A DNA stretch of 64,000 bases. It comes from OCS155 cluster bacterium AG-333-G23. GTDB taxonomy: Bacteria; Actinomycetota; Acidimicrobiia; Actinomarinales; Actinomarinaceae. Positions 44,161 through 53,159 of this stretch are shown piece after piece (within the stretch, counting starts at the first letter, position 1; the number at the start of each line of letters is the position of its first letter). The notes under the pieces are model-generated. The model was not told the DNA's origin. It was given only the letters and a program-made list of their open reading frames with translations, and searched no databases. The DNA lies in contig QBZE01000001.1 of NCBI GenBank assembly GCA_003282445.1, positions 248,001 through 312,000 on the forward strand, written 5' to 3'. The translations under genes were made by a program, and so were the position numbers.

Positions 44161-45030
44161 ATGGCAATTTTAATTGATGAAAATACAAGAGTTGTTGTCC
44201 AGGGATTAACAGGTCGAGAAGGCCAGTTTCATGCATTAAGAAATAGAGATTATGGTACAAACATTGTTGCAGGCACAAGGCCAGGTAAGGGCGGTGAAAA
44301 TATAGAATCCATACCAATATTTAATACTGTTGAAGAAGCTGTCAAAGAGGAAGGAGCTAATGTAGCTATGACTTTTGTTCCACCTGCTTTTGCTAAGGAG
44401 GCTGTACTAGAGGCAGCATTTGCTGGATGTGAATTAATTGTATGTATTACAGAAGGTATTCCAGCAAAAGATGAAGCTGAAATGTATGACATAATTAAAA
44501 AAGAAACAAATTCAAAATTGTTAGGTCCAAATTGTCCAGGTCTTATTTCACCAGGTAAATCAAATGTTGGTATTATGCCTCATGAAATTACTAAGCAAGG
44601 AAATGTTGGTGTTGTATCAAGATCAGGTACATTGACTTATCAAGCTGTTCACGAATTAACACAATTAGAGATAGGGCAGTCAACATGTATAGGAATTGGA
44701 GGAGACCCAGTACCTGGGATGTCTTTTATTGATGTTCTTGAAGAGTATGAAAAAGATGATGAAACTTCCTCGATTGTTATGATTGGTGAAATTGGAGGAA
44801 GCGCCGAAGAAGAAGCAGCAGATTTTATTAAAAACAACATTTCTAAACCAGTAGTATCATATATAGCTGGAGTAACAGCTCCTCCTGGTAAAAAAATGGG
44901 CCACGCTGGAGCAATAGTTTCAGGAAATAAAGGGACTGCCCTTGCAAAAATGGATGCATTAAAAGATGCAGGAGTAAATGTGGTTTCAAACCCTACAAAA
45001 ATAGGTAATGCTATAAAGAAAGTCATTTAA
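44161..45030 (+). CDS. sucD: Succinyl-CoA synthetase (ADP-forming) subunit alpha
   Basis: The 289-residue alpha subunit has [21 protein letters not shown], the CoA-binding [31 protein letters not shown], and the phosphorylated His in [10 protein letters not shown]. Its stop overlaps the icd start by one base. Confidence 0.96.
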   Translation: MAILIDENTRVVVQGLTGREGQFHALRNRDYGTNIVAGTRPGKGGENIESIPIFNTVEEAVKEEGANVAMTFVPPAFAKEAVLEAAFAGCELIVCITEGIPAKDEAEMYDIIKKETNSKLLGPNCPGLISPGKSNVGIMPHEITKQGNVGVVSRSGTLTYQAVHELTQLEIGQSTCIGIGGDPVPGMSFIDVLEEYEKDDETSSIVMIGEIGGSAEEEAADFIKNNISKPVVSYIAGVTAPPGKKMGHAGAIVSGNKGTALAKMDALKDAGVNVVSNPTKIGNAIKKVI

Positions 45031-46265
45031 TGGGAGAAAATTTAAAGAGAACAGACTTAGAATCCGCAATTCAGCGAACTAGAGAATCTTTTGACACAGA
45101 TAACCCAACAGTGCCTTATATAGAGGGAGACGGGATAGGTGTCGACATATGGCCAGCTGCACAAGGAGTATTTGATGCAGTAGTAGAAAAAGCTTATAAA
45201 GGCCAAAGAAAAATAAATTGGTTGGAGGTGCTAGCAGGACAAAAAGCTTTTGATAATGTAAATGAATGGCTACCTGAAGAAACAACAAATAAATTTGAAG
45301 AATATGGGGTTGGGATAAAAGGGCCTTTGACAACTCCAGTAGGAGAAGGTATTAGATCTATAAATGTCTCAATCAGACAGATAATGGATTTGTATGTTTG
45401 CTTACGACCAATTAAATACTTTAATGGAATTCAAACCCCAACAAAAAATCCTCAAGATGTAGATATAACTCTATTTAGAGAAAACACAGAAGACGTTTAT
45501 GCCGGGAAAGAGTTAGAAGAAGGAAGCGAAGAAGTTCAAAAATTAAACAAATTTTTAAAATCTGAGTTTGGATGGGAAATAAGAGAAGATAGTGGGATAG
45601 GAATAAAACCTATATCTAAAACAGCTACTGAAAGATTAGTACGAGCTTCATTAAATTATGCTGTTGAAAACAATAAAAAAAATCTTGCACTAGTTCATAA
45701 AGGTAACATTATGAAATTTACAGAAGGCGCATTTAGAAAATGGGGTTATGAATTAGTTCAAGAAGAATTTTCTGATATAGCTATATCTTGGGAAGACTGC
45801 AACGGAGATCCAGGTGATAAAATTTTAATCCAAGATGTTATTGCTGATGCATTTCTTCAGCAAATTTTAGTTAAACCTGAAAATTTTGATGTGATTGCTA
45901 CTACTAATTTAAATGGTGATTACGCATCAGATGCTTTAGCAGCACAAATAGGAGGGATTGGAATTAGTCCTGGAGGAAATATAAATTATGAAAACGGCAA
46001 AGCAGTGTTTGAAGCAACTCATGGTACAGCTCCTAAGTATGCAGGTAAAGACCAAGCCAATCCAGGATCGTTAATTCTATCTGGTGAAATGATGTTTAGA
46101 TACATGGGCTGGGATGAAGCAGCTGACTTAACTATCAAAACAATGGAAAAATCAATTTTAGATGGAAATGTAACTTATGATTTAGCAAGAGGAAGAGAAG
46201 AAGCAAAAACATTAAAATCTTCTGAGTTTGCAAATTCATTAATTGATAATTTAGATAAATTTTGA
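45030..46265 (+). CDS. icd: Isocitrate dehydrogenase
   Basis: Icd converts isocitrate to 2-oxoglutarate. The 411-residue protein matches the E. coli-type dimeric class: [18 protein letters not shown], the [20 protein letters not shown] substrate loop, [45 protein letters not shown] and [19 protein letters not shown]. Coenzyme specificity is probably NADP by family, but this was not tested. mdh follows after 10 bases with its own AAGGA site. Confidence 0.94.
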   Translation: MGENLKRTDLESAIQRTRESFDTDNPTVPYIEGDGIGVDIWPAAQGVFDAVVEKAYKGQRKINWLEVLAGQKAFDNVNEWLPEETTNKFEEYGVGIKGPLTTPVGEGIRSINVSIRQIMDLYVCLRPIKYFNGIQTPTKNPQDVDITLFRENTEDVYAGKELEEGSEEVQKLNKFLKSEFGWEIREDSGIGIKPISKTATERLVRASLNYAVENNKKNLALVHKGNIMKFTEGAFRKWGYELVQEEFSDIAISWEDCNGDPGDKILIQDVIADAFLQQILVKPENFDVIATTNLNGDYASDALAAQIGGIGISPGGNINYENGKAVFEATHGTAPKYAGKDQANPGSLILSGEMMFRYMGWDEAADLTIKTMEKSILDGNVTYDLARGREEAKTLKSSEFANSLIDNLDKF

Positions 46266-46275
46266 AGGAATAGTT

Positions 46276-47214
46276 ATGAAAAAAGTTACGGTAGTTGGAG
46301 CAGGTAAGTACGGTTCTATGACTGCATTAAGGATAGCTGAATATGATATAGCTAAGACAGTAGTAATGACTGATATTGTAGAAGGTTTACCTCAAGGTTT
46401 AAGTTTAGATATAAACCAATCAAGATATGTTGAGGGCTTCAACACAAAACTTATAGGAACAAATAATTATGAAGACACATCCGGTAGTGACATTGTAGTA
46501 ATAACTGCAGGTCTGCCAAGAAAGCCTGGGATGTCGAGAATGGATTTATTAGAAGTTAACGCTGGAATAGTTAGTGAAGTAACTAAAAATATTTTAAAGC
46601 ACTCTGATAATCCAATAATAGTGGTTGTAACAAATCCTCTAGATCAGATGACAACTCTTACAGCTGAAGTATCAAATCTTTCAAAAAATAGAGTTATTGG
46701 TCAAGCAGGTGTATTAGATTCTTCAAGGTTTGCATATTTTATTTCAGAAAAAGTTGGTGTTGATATTTCAAGCGTAGAAGCTTTAACTCTTGGAAGTCAT
46801 GGAGAGACAATGGTTCCAGTTCCTTCATTATGTAAGGTAGATGGAAAACCATTGGAAGAATTATTGTCATCTGAAGAAATAAATGATTTAGTTCAAAAGA
46901 CATCCGATGGAGGAGCTGAAATTGTAAGTTTACTTAAAACTGGAAGTGCATATTTTGCCCCTGCCTCATCTGCTGCAACCATGGTCAAAGCAATGCTAAG
47001 TGATTCTAATGAGATATTTCCAGTCTGTGCGTGGCTTAATGGTGAATATGGCATAAATGACGTATACCTTGGTGTTCCAGCAAGGCTTGGAGCAGAAGGA
47101 ATAACTGAAATAGTGGAATATGACCTAACAGACATCGAAAAAGAGGCTCTTTTAGGAGCTTCCAACTCTGTTAAGGAAAAAGTGGCTGAATTAGATAGCA
47201 TAAAAAATCAATAA
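46276..47214 (+). CDS. mdh: Malate dehydrogenase (LDH-like type)
   Basis: Mdh oxidises malate to oxaloacetate. The 312-residue protein shows VVGAGKYGSMTALRI (Rossmann), VVMTDIVEG with Asp for NAD specificity, ITAGLPRKPGMSRMDLL with the two substrate Arg residues, VTNPLDQMT, and the catalytic His in LGSHGETMVPV. Last gene of the sucC-sucD-icd-mdh group. Confidence 0.95.
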   Translation: MKKVTVVGAGKYGSMTALRIAEYDIAKTVVMTDIVEGLPQGLSLDINQSRYVEGFNTKLIGTNNYEDTSGSDIVVITAGLPRKPGMSRMDLLEVNAGIVSEVTKNILKHSDNPIIVVVTNPLDQMTTLTAEVSNLSKNRVIGQAGVLDSSRFAYFISEKVGVDISSVEALTLGSHGETMVPVPSLCKVDGKPLEELLSSEEINDLVQKTSDGGAEIVSLLKTGSAYFAPASSAATMVKAMLSDSNEIFPVCAWLNGEYGINDVYLGVPARLGAEGITEIVEYDLTDIEKEALLGASNSVKEKVAELDSIKNQ

Positions 47215-47278
47215 AATCAGTACTTTTTAATAAAAAGCCAATATTTATTGAATTTAAAGATATTTTCCCATAAAAAAC

Positions 47279-47284
47279 TATAAT
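47279..47284 (+). promoter_or_regulatory. -10 box upstream of hup
   Basis: TATAAT in the 117-base mdh-hup gap predicts initiation near 47291 and a leader of about 40 bases containing AAAGG before the ATG. No good -35 at normal spacing is visible. The rest of the gap is A/T-rich without other recognised signals. Confidence 0.45.
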
Positions 47285-47331
47285 TATAGGAGAGTAATTA
47301 GTAATACTCATTAAAGAAAGGCTAAACAGCT

Positions 47332-47604
47332 ATGAATAAAGACCAATTGGCAACAGTTGTGGCATCTGAAGTAGGATTGTCACAATCAGACGCTAAAGCA
47401 GCTGTTGAAGCAGTTTTTGATGGCATTACAAACGGAATGAAGAATGGCGATAAAGTTAGTATTGCCGGATTCGGACAGTTTGAATCAAGATACAGGGCTG
47501 CTAGACAGGGAAGAAATCCAGCAACTGGAGAAACAATTCAGATTGCTGCTAAAAATGCGCCAGCTTTTAAAGCTGCGAAAGGATTGAAAGATAGTTTAAA
47601 TTAA
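47332..47604 (+). CDS. hup: DNA-binding protein HU
   Basis: HU bends and compacts DNA as a dimer. The 90-residue product MNKDQLATVVASEVGLSQ has the hallmark GFGQFESRYRAARQGRNPATGE arm (split here at 20 residues: GFGQFESRYRAARQGRNPAT) and ends in FKAAKGLKDSLN. Unlike mycobacterial HU it has no Lys/Ala-rich tail. It is monocistronic, between promoter and terminator. Confidence 0.95.
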   Translation: MNKDQLATVVASEVGLSQSDAKAAVEAVFDGITNGMKNGDKVSIAGFGQFESRYRAARQGRNPATGETIQIAAKNAPAFKAAKGLKDSLN

Positions 47605-47622
47605 ATTATCTTAATTAATCAT

Positions 47623-47651
47623 TTGAAAAGACGGCTATGCCGTCTTTTCAA
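47623..47651. terminator. Bidirectional terminator between hup and the SCP2-like gene
   Basis: TTGAAAAGACGGC (47623-47635) and GCCGTCTTTTCAA (47639-47651) form a perfect 13-bp stem with loop TAT. T-rich arms on both sides let it serve hup on the plus strand and the sdh operon on the minus strand. Confidence 0.88.
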
Positions 47652-47652
47652 T

Positions 47653-47931
47653 TTATTGAAGTAATTTAATGTCTCCAGAAATTTTAATTTTTTCTTCAAA
47701 TAATAAATCTTCTGGATTTTTTTTATTTTCTTTTAGTTCCAATAAAGTATTCATATTCATTTTTATTAATAAATTTGATTTTGATATTTCTGAATGTTTA
47801 GTTTTTTCACCTGATTCTAAATTTATTATTTCAGATTTTTCATCATCATCGATTTGAAGATAAATTTTATCTAAATTGTTTTTATTAGCTAACTTTAAAT
47901 TATTGATTATTTCTTTAATTTCTAGATTCAA
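47653..47931 (-). CDS. Small SCP2-like protein
   Basis: The 92-residue product is weakly recognisable. Its C-terminal half, LLELKENKKNPEDLLFEEKI followed by KISGDIKLLQ, follows the SCP2 sterol-carrier pattern in which a GKIKIKGD strand ends the domain. The N-terminus is shorter than in typical SCP2 domains (about 100 residues). Start TTG 47931 overlaps the sdhB stop (TTGA), so it is the last gene of the sdh operon. Function unknown; lipid binding is a guess. Confidence 0.55.
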   Translation of the reverse strand: MNLEIKEIINNLKLANKNNLDKIYLQIDDDEKSEIINLESGEKTKHSEISKSNLLIKMNMNTLLELKENKKNPEDLLFEEKIKISGDIKLLQ

Positions 47932-48623
47932 TTATTTAATAACGTTTCTCTTTTTACATCTTCAATTGCTTTTGTTACTTGTATTCCTTTAGGACAAGCA
48001 CTTGTACAATTGAATGCTGTTCTACATCTAAATGCTCCATTAACATCTTTTAATATTTCTAATCTTTGTTTAGACCCTTCATCTCTGGAATCAAATACAA
48101 ATCTATGAGCATTAACTATTGCTGCAGGCCCAATGTATGAATCTGCAGTCCAGAAAACAGGACAGCTAGTTGTACATGCTGCACAGAGTATACATTTAGT
48201 TGTATCTTCAAATTTTTCTACATCCTCTTGACTCTGAAGTCTTTCTCTATCTCCAGGATCCTTATCATTGATTAAATATGGCATTACTTTTTTATAACTA
48301 TCCATAAAAGGCTCCATATCTACAATTAAATCTTTCACAACGGGCAAACCTCTTACAGGTTCAATTTTTATTGGATTGCTAACTTCTTTCACTAGAACTT
48401 GACACGCTAACATATTTTCACCATTTATAACCATTGCATCAGATCCACAAACACCATGAGCGCAAGATCTTCTAAAAGAAAGAGTGCCATCTTCAAACCA
48501 CTTTACCTTATGTAGAAGATCTAAAATTCTTTCATCAGGATCTGCTTCAACTTTATAAAATTCCCAATGACCTTTACGATCATTTTCTGGATCATATCTA
48601 AGAATTTTTAATTCTATATCCAT
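47928..48623 (-). CDS. sdhB: Succinate dehydrogenase iron-sulfur subunit
   Basis: SdhB carries electrons from FAD to quinone. The 231-residue protein has the [2Fe-2S] site SCAHGVCGSDAMVINGENML followed by AC, and the [4Fe-4S]/[3Fe-4S] Cys clusters CILCAACTTSCPVFW and CRTAFNCTSACPKGI. It overlaps sdhA by one base (TAATG). Confidence 0.96.
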   Translation of the reverse strand: MDIELKILRYDPENDRKGHWEFYKVEADPDERILDLLHKVKWFEDGTLSFRRSCAHGVCGSDAMVINGENMLACQVLVKEVSNPIKIEPVRGLPVVKDLIVDMEPFMDSYKKVMPYLINDKDPGDRERLQSQEDVEKFEDTTKCILCAACTTSCPVFWTADSYIGPAAIVNAHRFVFDSRDEGSKQRLEILKDVNGAFRCRTAFNCTSACPKGIQVTKAIEDVKRETLLNN

Positions 48624-50365
48624 TAATATTTTCTTTCCATAGGTTCGTATTTTCCTAATTCTACATCTTTATATCTTAAATTTGCAGAGTTACCATTTTT
48701 AAATGCAAATGAATGTTTCATAAAATTACCATCATCTCTATCTGGGAAGTCTTGTCGTGAATGAGCACCTCTAGATTCTTTTCTTGCTAGAGCACTTGCT
48801 ACTGTTGATTCAGACATATCAAGAAGGTAGTCTAATTCTATTGCTTCCATTAATTCTGTGTTAAATACTTTTCCTTTATCAAATATTGTTACATTTTCAT
48901 ATCTCTCTCTTAAGTTTTCAAGAATTTCAGTTTGCTTGCTCAGAGTTTCTTCAGATCTAAATATTTTTGCATTTTCTTCCATTGATTCTTGTAAGTCATT
49001 TCTTATTCTTCCTACTGAAAATTCATCAGTATGATCCTTCTCAATTAGGTTATTTATTTTATTTACTAAATCATCAGCTGCACTGTCACTGATTGAAGTA
49101 GATTTGGTTTTAGATACATATTCGAGCATGCTTTCTCCTGCTCTCTTACCAAAAACTACAATGTCAAGTAATGAGTTAGTACCTAGTCTGTTTGCTCCAT
49201 GAACACTTACACAAGCAGCTTCGCCGGCGGCATAAACGCCCGGTAATACAGTGTTTTTTTCATCACTTAGAACTCTTCCATTAACATCTGTTGGTATTCC
49301 TCCCATTGCATAATGAGCAGTTGGTTGTACTGGTATAGGTTCATTAATAGGTTCAATTTTTACATATGTTCTTACGAAGTCTGTAATATCAGGAAGTTTT
49401 TTCTTAATTGTTTCAGCTCCAAGATGTGTTAAGTCAAGATATACATAATCGCTATCTGGTCCTGCGCCATTTCCTTGACTAATTTCTGTAGCAATAGCTC
49501 GAGAAACCATATCTCTAGGTGCCAAGTCTTTTATAGAAGGTGCATATCTTTCCATGAATCTTTCACCATCTTTATTCCTTAAAATTCCTCCCTCACCTCT
49601 TGCTGCTTCAGATAACAAAATTCCTAGTCTGTAAATACCAGTCGGATGGAACTGATAAAATTCCATGTCTTCAAGAGGAATTCCTTTTTGATATAAAATT
49701 CCAGGACCATCACCTGTTAGTGAGTGAGCATTAGAGCTTACTTTAAATATTCTCCCAAAACCACCTGTTGCAAAAGTTACTGCTCTTGATTCAAATATGT
49801 GGATGTCTCCAGTAGAGAGTTCAAAAGCAACAACACCTTTGCACACTCCGTCTTCAATTTTTATATCTAATACTTGGAACTCATCAAAAAATTCTACCCC
49901 CATCGATACACATTTTTGATATAGAGTTTGAAGTATCATGTGTCCGGTTCTATCGGCAGCATAGCATGCTCTAAAAGCAGGAGACTCACCTTCTTTTACA
50001 GTATGTCCCCCAAATCGTCTCTGAGCAATTTTTCCATTTTCTAATCTACTAAAAGGCAAACCCCAATGCTCTAACTCAATTACTGCATCAATTGCTTCTT
50101 TACAAAGGATATCTACTGCAGGTTGATCAGCTAAATAGTCTGATCCTTTTACTGTATCAAAAGCATGCCAGTTCCAATTATCCTCTTCTACATTAGCTAG
50201 CGCAGCACTCATCCCTCCTTGAGCAGCTCCTGTGTGAGATCTTGTTGGATAAAGTTTTGTAATAACTGCGAGCTTCATATGAGGAGCAGCTTCTATTGCA
50301 GCTCTTAAACCAGCGCCACCTGCGCCAACGATAACTCCATCAAAAGAATGTTTTATTATTTTCAT
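48623..50365 (-). CDS. sdhA: Succinate dehydrogenase flavoprotein subunit
   Basis: SdhA oxidises succinate at a covalent FAD. The 580-residue protein has the FAD motif VIVGAGGAGLRAAIEA, YPTRSHTGAAQGGMSAAL with the FAD-linking His, the active-site SEAARGEGGILRN, HYAMGGIPTDVNGRVL and the second FAD motif LPGVYAAGEAACVSVHGANR. It overlaps sdhD by 4 bases (ATGA). Confidence 0.97.
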   Translation of the reverse strand: MKIIKHSFDGVIVGAGGAGLRAAIEAAPHMKLAVITKLYPTRSHTGAAQGGMSAALANVEEDNWNWHAFDTVKGSDYLADQPAVDILCKEAIDAVIELEHWGLPFSRLENGKIAQRRFGGHTVKEGESPAFRACYAADRTGHMILQTLYQKCVSMGVEFFDEFQVLDIKIEDGVCKGVVAFELSTGDIHIFESRAVTFATGGFGRIFKVSSNAHSLTGDGPGILYQKGIPLEDMEFYQFHPTGIYRLGILLSEAARGEGGILRNKDGERFMERYAPSIKDLAPRDMVSRAIATEISQGNGAGPDSDYVYLDLTHLGAETIKKKLPDITDFVRTYVKIEPINEPIPVQPTAHYAMGGIPTDVNGRVLSDEKNTVLPGVYAAGEAACVSVHGANRLGTNSLLDIVVFGKRAGESMLEYVSKTKSTSISDSAADDLVNKINNLIEKDHTDEFSVGRIRNDLQESMEENAKIFRSEETLSKQTEILENLRERYENVTIFDKGKVFNTELMEAIELDYLLDMSESTVASALARKESRGAHSRQDFPDRDDGNFMKHSFAFKNGNSANLRYKDVELGKYEPMERKY

Positions 50366-50757
50366 GCTTGCCTCACAAATGCAACTATTACGTATGTACC
50401 AAGGATAAAAAAGACTAGGGAAGTACTATAGAGAGCTCCTAAAGCTAATTTCCTAATGCTTAAGTCACTTATATTGTCATGTAAAACAACGCGCACGCCA
50501 TTTGTACCGTGTAAAAGACTTAGTGTTAGTAGTAACCAATCAAAAGTTCTCCAATAAGGAGTATCCCATCTTGCTGCTACAAATTCATAATCTAGGTTAA
50601 GTGTGTCGTTAAATACATGCATAATAAACATATGAGTAACAGCTAGCAAGACTAATAAAAGACCACTGATTCTCATAAAAAACCATCCATATAACTCAAA
50701 ATTTGATCCCTCTAAAGGTGGCTCCCTTCTTCCCCAATCAGTTCTTGTTTCCATCAT
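50362..50757 (-). CDS. sdhD: Succinate dehydrogenase membrane anchor subunit SdhD
   Basis: The 131-residue protein has three membrane helices; His residues in LLAVTHMFIMHVF and LLHGTNGVRVVLHD are candidates for heme and quinone contacts. ATG 50757 is chosen because it overlaps the sdhC stop as TAATG; an in-frame ATG at 50769 would add four residues. Confidence 0.85.
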   Translation of the reverse strand: MMETRTDWGRREPPLEGSNFELYGWFFMRISGLLLVLLAVTHMFIMHVFNDTLNLDYEFVAARWDTPYWRTFDWLLLTLSLLHGTNGVRVVLHDNISDLSIRKLALGALYSTSLVFFILGTYVIVAFVRQA

Positions 50758-51215
50758 TATGAAGCCCAATCTGGTAAAGGTCTAATCATACAATCAGTCA
50801 AGGTTGTTCCTGGTTTACTTTTTTCAAGACAAAGGTCGAAATATGATGTTGTCATTTTATATGTTGAAGGAATAAATATACCAATAAATAAAACTAATGA
50901 AATTATGTTTAATTGTTTTTGAAATTCAGAACCTCTTTTCCATAAATCAACAGCAATTATTCGTAGCCCATTTATTGCATGAGCTAGTATCGCTCCCATT
51001 AAACCGATTTCTGCAACTCTAAAATAAAAATTTTTGTAAATAGCTTCAGCACCTTCATAAACTTCAGGTCCAAGGAGTATGAGTGCAGTAGAAATAATAT
51101 GCAAAATTAAATACCCAAATAGAGCCACTCCCGTGATTCTATGAAATATATAAAGCCACATTCCAGTTTTGCCTTTATATACAGCTCCTGAAGAAACTAT
51201 TTTTTGATATGCCAT
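50757..51215 (-). CDS. sdhC: Succinate dehydrogenase cytochrome b556 subunit SdhC
   Basis: The 152-residue protein has three membrane helices and the family motif IFHRITGVALFGYLILH with the conserved HRxTG, and AHAINGLRIIAVDLW with a probable heme-ligand His. First gene of sdhC-sdhD-sdhA-sdhB. On the minus strand a GATAAT element ends 7 bases before the ATG, so a leaderless start is possible. Confidence 0.88.
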   Translation of the reverse strand: MAYQKIVSSGAVYKGKTGMWLYIFHRITGVALFGYLILHIISTALILLGPEVYEGAEAIYKNFYFRVAEIGLMGAILAHAINGLRIIAVDLWKRGSEFQKQLNIISLVLFIGIFIPSTYKMTTSYFDLCLEKSKPGTTLTDCMIRPLPDWAS

Positions 51216-51272
51216 CTATATAATTATCCTACATTAATTAATTTACATTAAATTAAATCGCAAATTCAGCCC

Positions 51273-51301
51273 TTGACAATCTAGATAAAACTTAATAAAT
51301 T
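51273..51301 (+). promoter_or_regulatory. Promoter of the whiB-like gene
   Basis: TTGACA (51273-51278), a 17-base spacer and TAAATT (51296-51301) form the best consensus housekeeping promoter in the window. Initiation near 51308 gives a leader of about 34 bases ending in AAGGGAG. Confidence 0.75.
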
Positions 51302-51341
51302 ACACATATGTAATTTAGTTTGCATCTATGAAGGGAGTAGG

Positions 51342-51623
51342 GTGGAAAAATCATTAATGGAAGAACTCATCGGAGGTATGCCATCATGGACCGAAGATGC
51401 AAATTGTAAAGGTGCAGACGCAGATATATTTTTTCCAGAAAGAGGAGCTTCTACCCGAAAGGCAAAAGCTATTTGTAGAGCATGCAGCGTGCAATCTGAA
51501 TGTTTAGAGTTTGCCATTGAAAATTCTGAAAAATTTGGCATATGGGGTGGGTTATCGGAACGAGAACGTAGAAGAATAAAACGCCAAAGAATTCAAGACT
51601 CCGAAGTCAGAGACGTTGGTTAG
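51342..51623 (+). CDS. WhiB-family iron-sulfur transcriptional regulator
   Basis: WhiB proteins hold a redox- or NO-sensitive [4Fe-4S] cluster and bind the sigma factor; they are almost confined to actinobacteria and their phages. The 93-residue product has all four cluster Cys (ANCKG, then CRACSVQSEC) and the FGIWGGLSERERRRIKRQR turn and basic helix. GTG 51342 follows AAGGGAG closely; ATG 51357 is the alternative. Transcribed from a near-consensus promoter, in contrast to the leaderless genes. It overlaps the peroxiredoxin gene by 4 bases tail-to-tail. Confidence 0.94.
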   Translation: MEKSLMEELIGGMPSWTEDANCKGADADIFFPERGASTRKAKAICRACSVQSECLEFAIENSEKFGIWGGLSERERRRIKRQRIQDSEVRDVG

Positions 51624-52075
51624 ATACCAAACTTTTCTTTATATAAACTAAAATCTCTTTCAACAGGTATCTCATCACTTTTAATTATTTCAGTCACGAC
51701 ATTATTTTCATCAGTAATGTAGGTATACCTTAATGAAATTCCAGCTTCTTCACTAAAGCAGCCAAATTTTTTAGCAACTTCTCCATGAGGCCAAAAATCA
51801 GCGAGTATTGGGAAATCTATTTTGTGATGATTTGCCCAAGCTTCATTTGTCGGTCTTGCAGAAACAGTAATCATTACAGTTGATGTTTCATTTTCTTCAA
51901 ATGAAGATTGATTGTCTCTTAGCTCACAGATTTCTTTGTCGCAAACACTACTAAAAGGAAATGGAATAAAGACAAACATAGTTTTCTTTCCCAAAAAATC
52001 CTTATCTTCTAAAAAATCCTTATTTGTATTAATTAATTTAAATTCAGGTATTTTATCTCCAACATTTATGCTCAT
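51620..52075 (-). CDS. Peroxiredoxin, AhpE-like
   Basis: The 151-residue thioredoxin-fold peroxidase begins INVGDKIPEFKLINTNKDF, has the peroxidatic Cys in PFPFSSVCDKEICEL near residue 45 with a second Cys five residues later, and the supporting Arg in SARPTNEAW. The AhpE group reduces peroxides with mycothiol or thioredoxin. A good ribosome binding site (AAAGGAG) lies 8 bases before the ATG. Confidence 0.88.
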   Translation of the reverse strand: MSINVGDKIPEFKLINTNKDFLEDKDFLGKKTMFVFIPFPFSSVCDKEICELRDNQSSFEENETSTVMITVSARPTNEAWANHHKIDFPILADFWPHGEVAKKFGCFSEEAGISLRYTYITDENNVVTEIIKSDEIPVERDFSLYKEKFGI

Positions 52076-52112
52076 TATTAATTCTCCTTTTCTATTACTT
52101 TAGTCAAAATTA

Positions 52113-53159
52113 TTAAATAGGGGGCATAGATGTTCTTGCTGCCCAACCAATTGGATCTGACAATTCTTCAATACTAGGAATAAGATCTTCACTAGATAAA
52201 ATTTCATCTATAGATAATTCATTTTTGGATTCATTTAAAAAAGTAAAAAAACTAGAGGTTAGATTATCGAGCTCACTAATTTTTATTTCAAGATCTCTAG
52301 TTGGACCTTCACCTGGTGAGAAAGTTAAATCCATTACTAGATCAAAGATACTTTCATCATTTAGTAATTCTAATTTTTTTGCCTTTTGCTTTATTGCTTC
52401 CCTATAAAAACTTAGTGGAGCCATAATGCTTTCAAAAATTTCATTCGTATCAAATTCTTCATCACTCGGTAAGTTAGATAAAATTTCTTGCGGATTAGAA
52501 ATTTGACTTGGATCAATATTCAAATCTAGGTCTTTAATTTTTTCCATCATCTGTTTTGTGCTCTCAGTTAAATTTGTAATAATTTTTTTAAAGGGTGCTT
52601 CATAAGTTCCTAGGCTAAGCGCTGTATACTCCAAACTTATATATGCAAGAGAAAGGTCTCTTTCATCTGCTTCAAAAATAGATAAACGATTAAAAAAGTT
52701 ATTTTTATTTAATGACAAGGTTTTTGATTTAGGCAATATAATTCCAAAATTGCTTAAGCCCCAACTATGTTTACTTAAAAGACCTGCAATATTTCCAAGT
52801 TGCATTCCAACAATAGAAGACTTTATATTTTTAATTCCGAGACCTTCTGGCATCCCGCCTAATTCGAAATTACTAAAATCAAAATGCTTAATAGACTCTA
52901 GAAACCATAAACCGTAATCTTTTGAATCAAGTAATTTAATTTCAACTGGATTCATTGTTTCACTTAAAGTCTTATCACTATTTAGTTCAACTACTCTAAA
53001 AATTTCATCAAACTTAATATCTTGATTTGAAAGTTCTGGGATAAAAGATTCATCATCTTTATTTAGGTGGTTATTTATTTGTTTTGCAAGCTCCCAATTT
53101 ACATCTTCTTCATCATTATTAAAAAGATTAAAAAATTGAGAAAAAATATCTTCAGACAT
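52113..53159 (-). CDS. DUF2342-family protein
   Basis: The 348-residue protein follows the actinobacterial DUF2342 family (annotated as zinc-dependent metalloprotease or F420-associated hydrolase): VNWELAKQI near residue 20, SIVGMQLGNIAGLLSK in the middle, LSLAYISLEYTALSL, and the C-terminal SEDLIPSIEELSDPIGWAAR. I see no HExxH or other obvious metal-binding motif, and the REAAH-like segment is LEYTA here. A catalytic role is therefore doubtful. It overlaps htrA by one base (TAATG). Confidence 0.65.
   Translation of the reverse strand: MSEDIFSQFFNLFNNDEEDVNWELAKQINNHLNKDDESFIPELSNQDIKFDEIFRVVELNSDKTLSETMNPVEIKLLDSKDYGLWFLESIKHFDFSNFELGGMPEGLGIKNIKSSIVGMQLGNIAGLLSKHSWGLSNFGIILPKSKTLSLNKNNFFNRLSIFEADERDLSLAYISLEYTALSLGTYEAPFKKIITNLTESTKQMMEKIKDLDLNIDPSQISNPQEILSNLPSDEEFDTNEIFESIMAPLSFYREAIKQKAKKLELLNDESIFDLVMDLTFSPGEGPTRDLEIKISELDNLTSSFFTFLNESKNELSIDEILSSEDLIPSIEELSDPIGWAARTSMPPI

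Noticed and set aside
47223-47237. CTTTTTAATAAAAAG after mdh as a terminator
   Set aside because: Only A-T pairs except the closing pair; too weak to claim.
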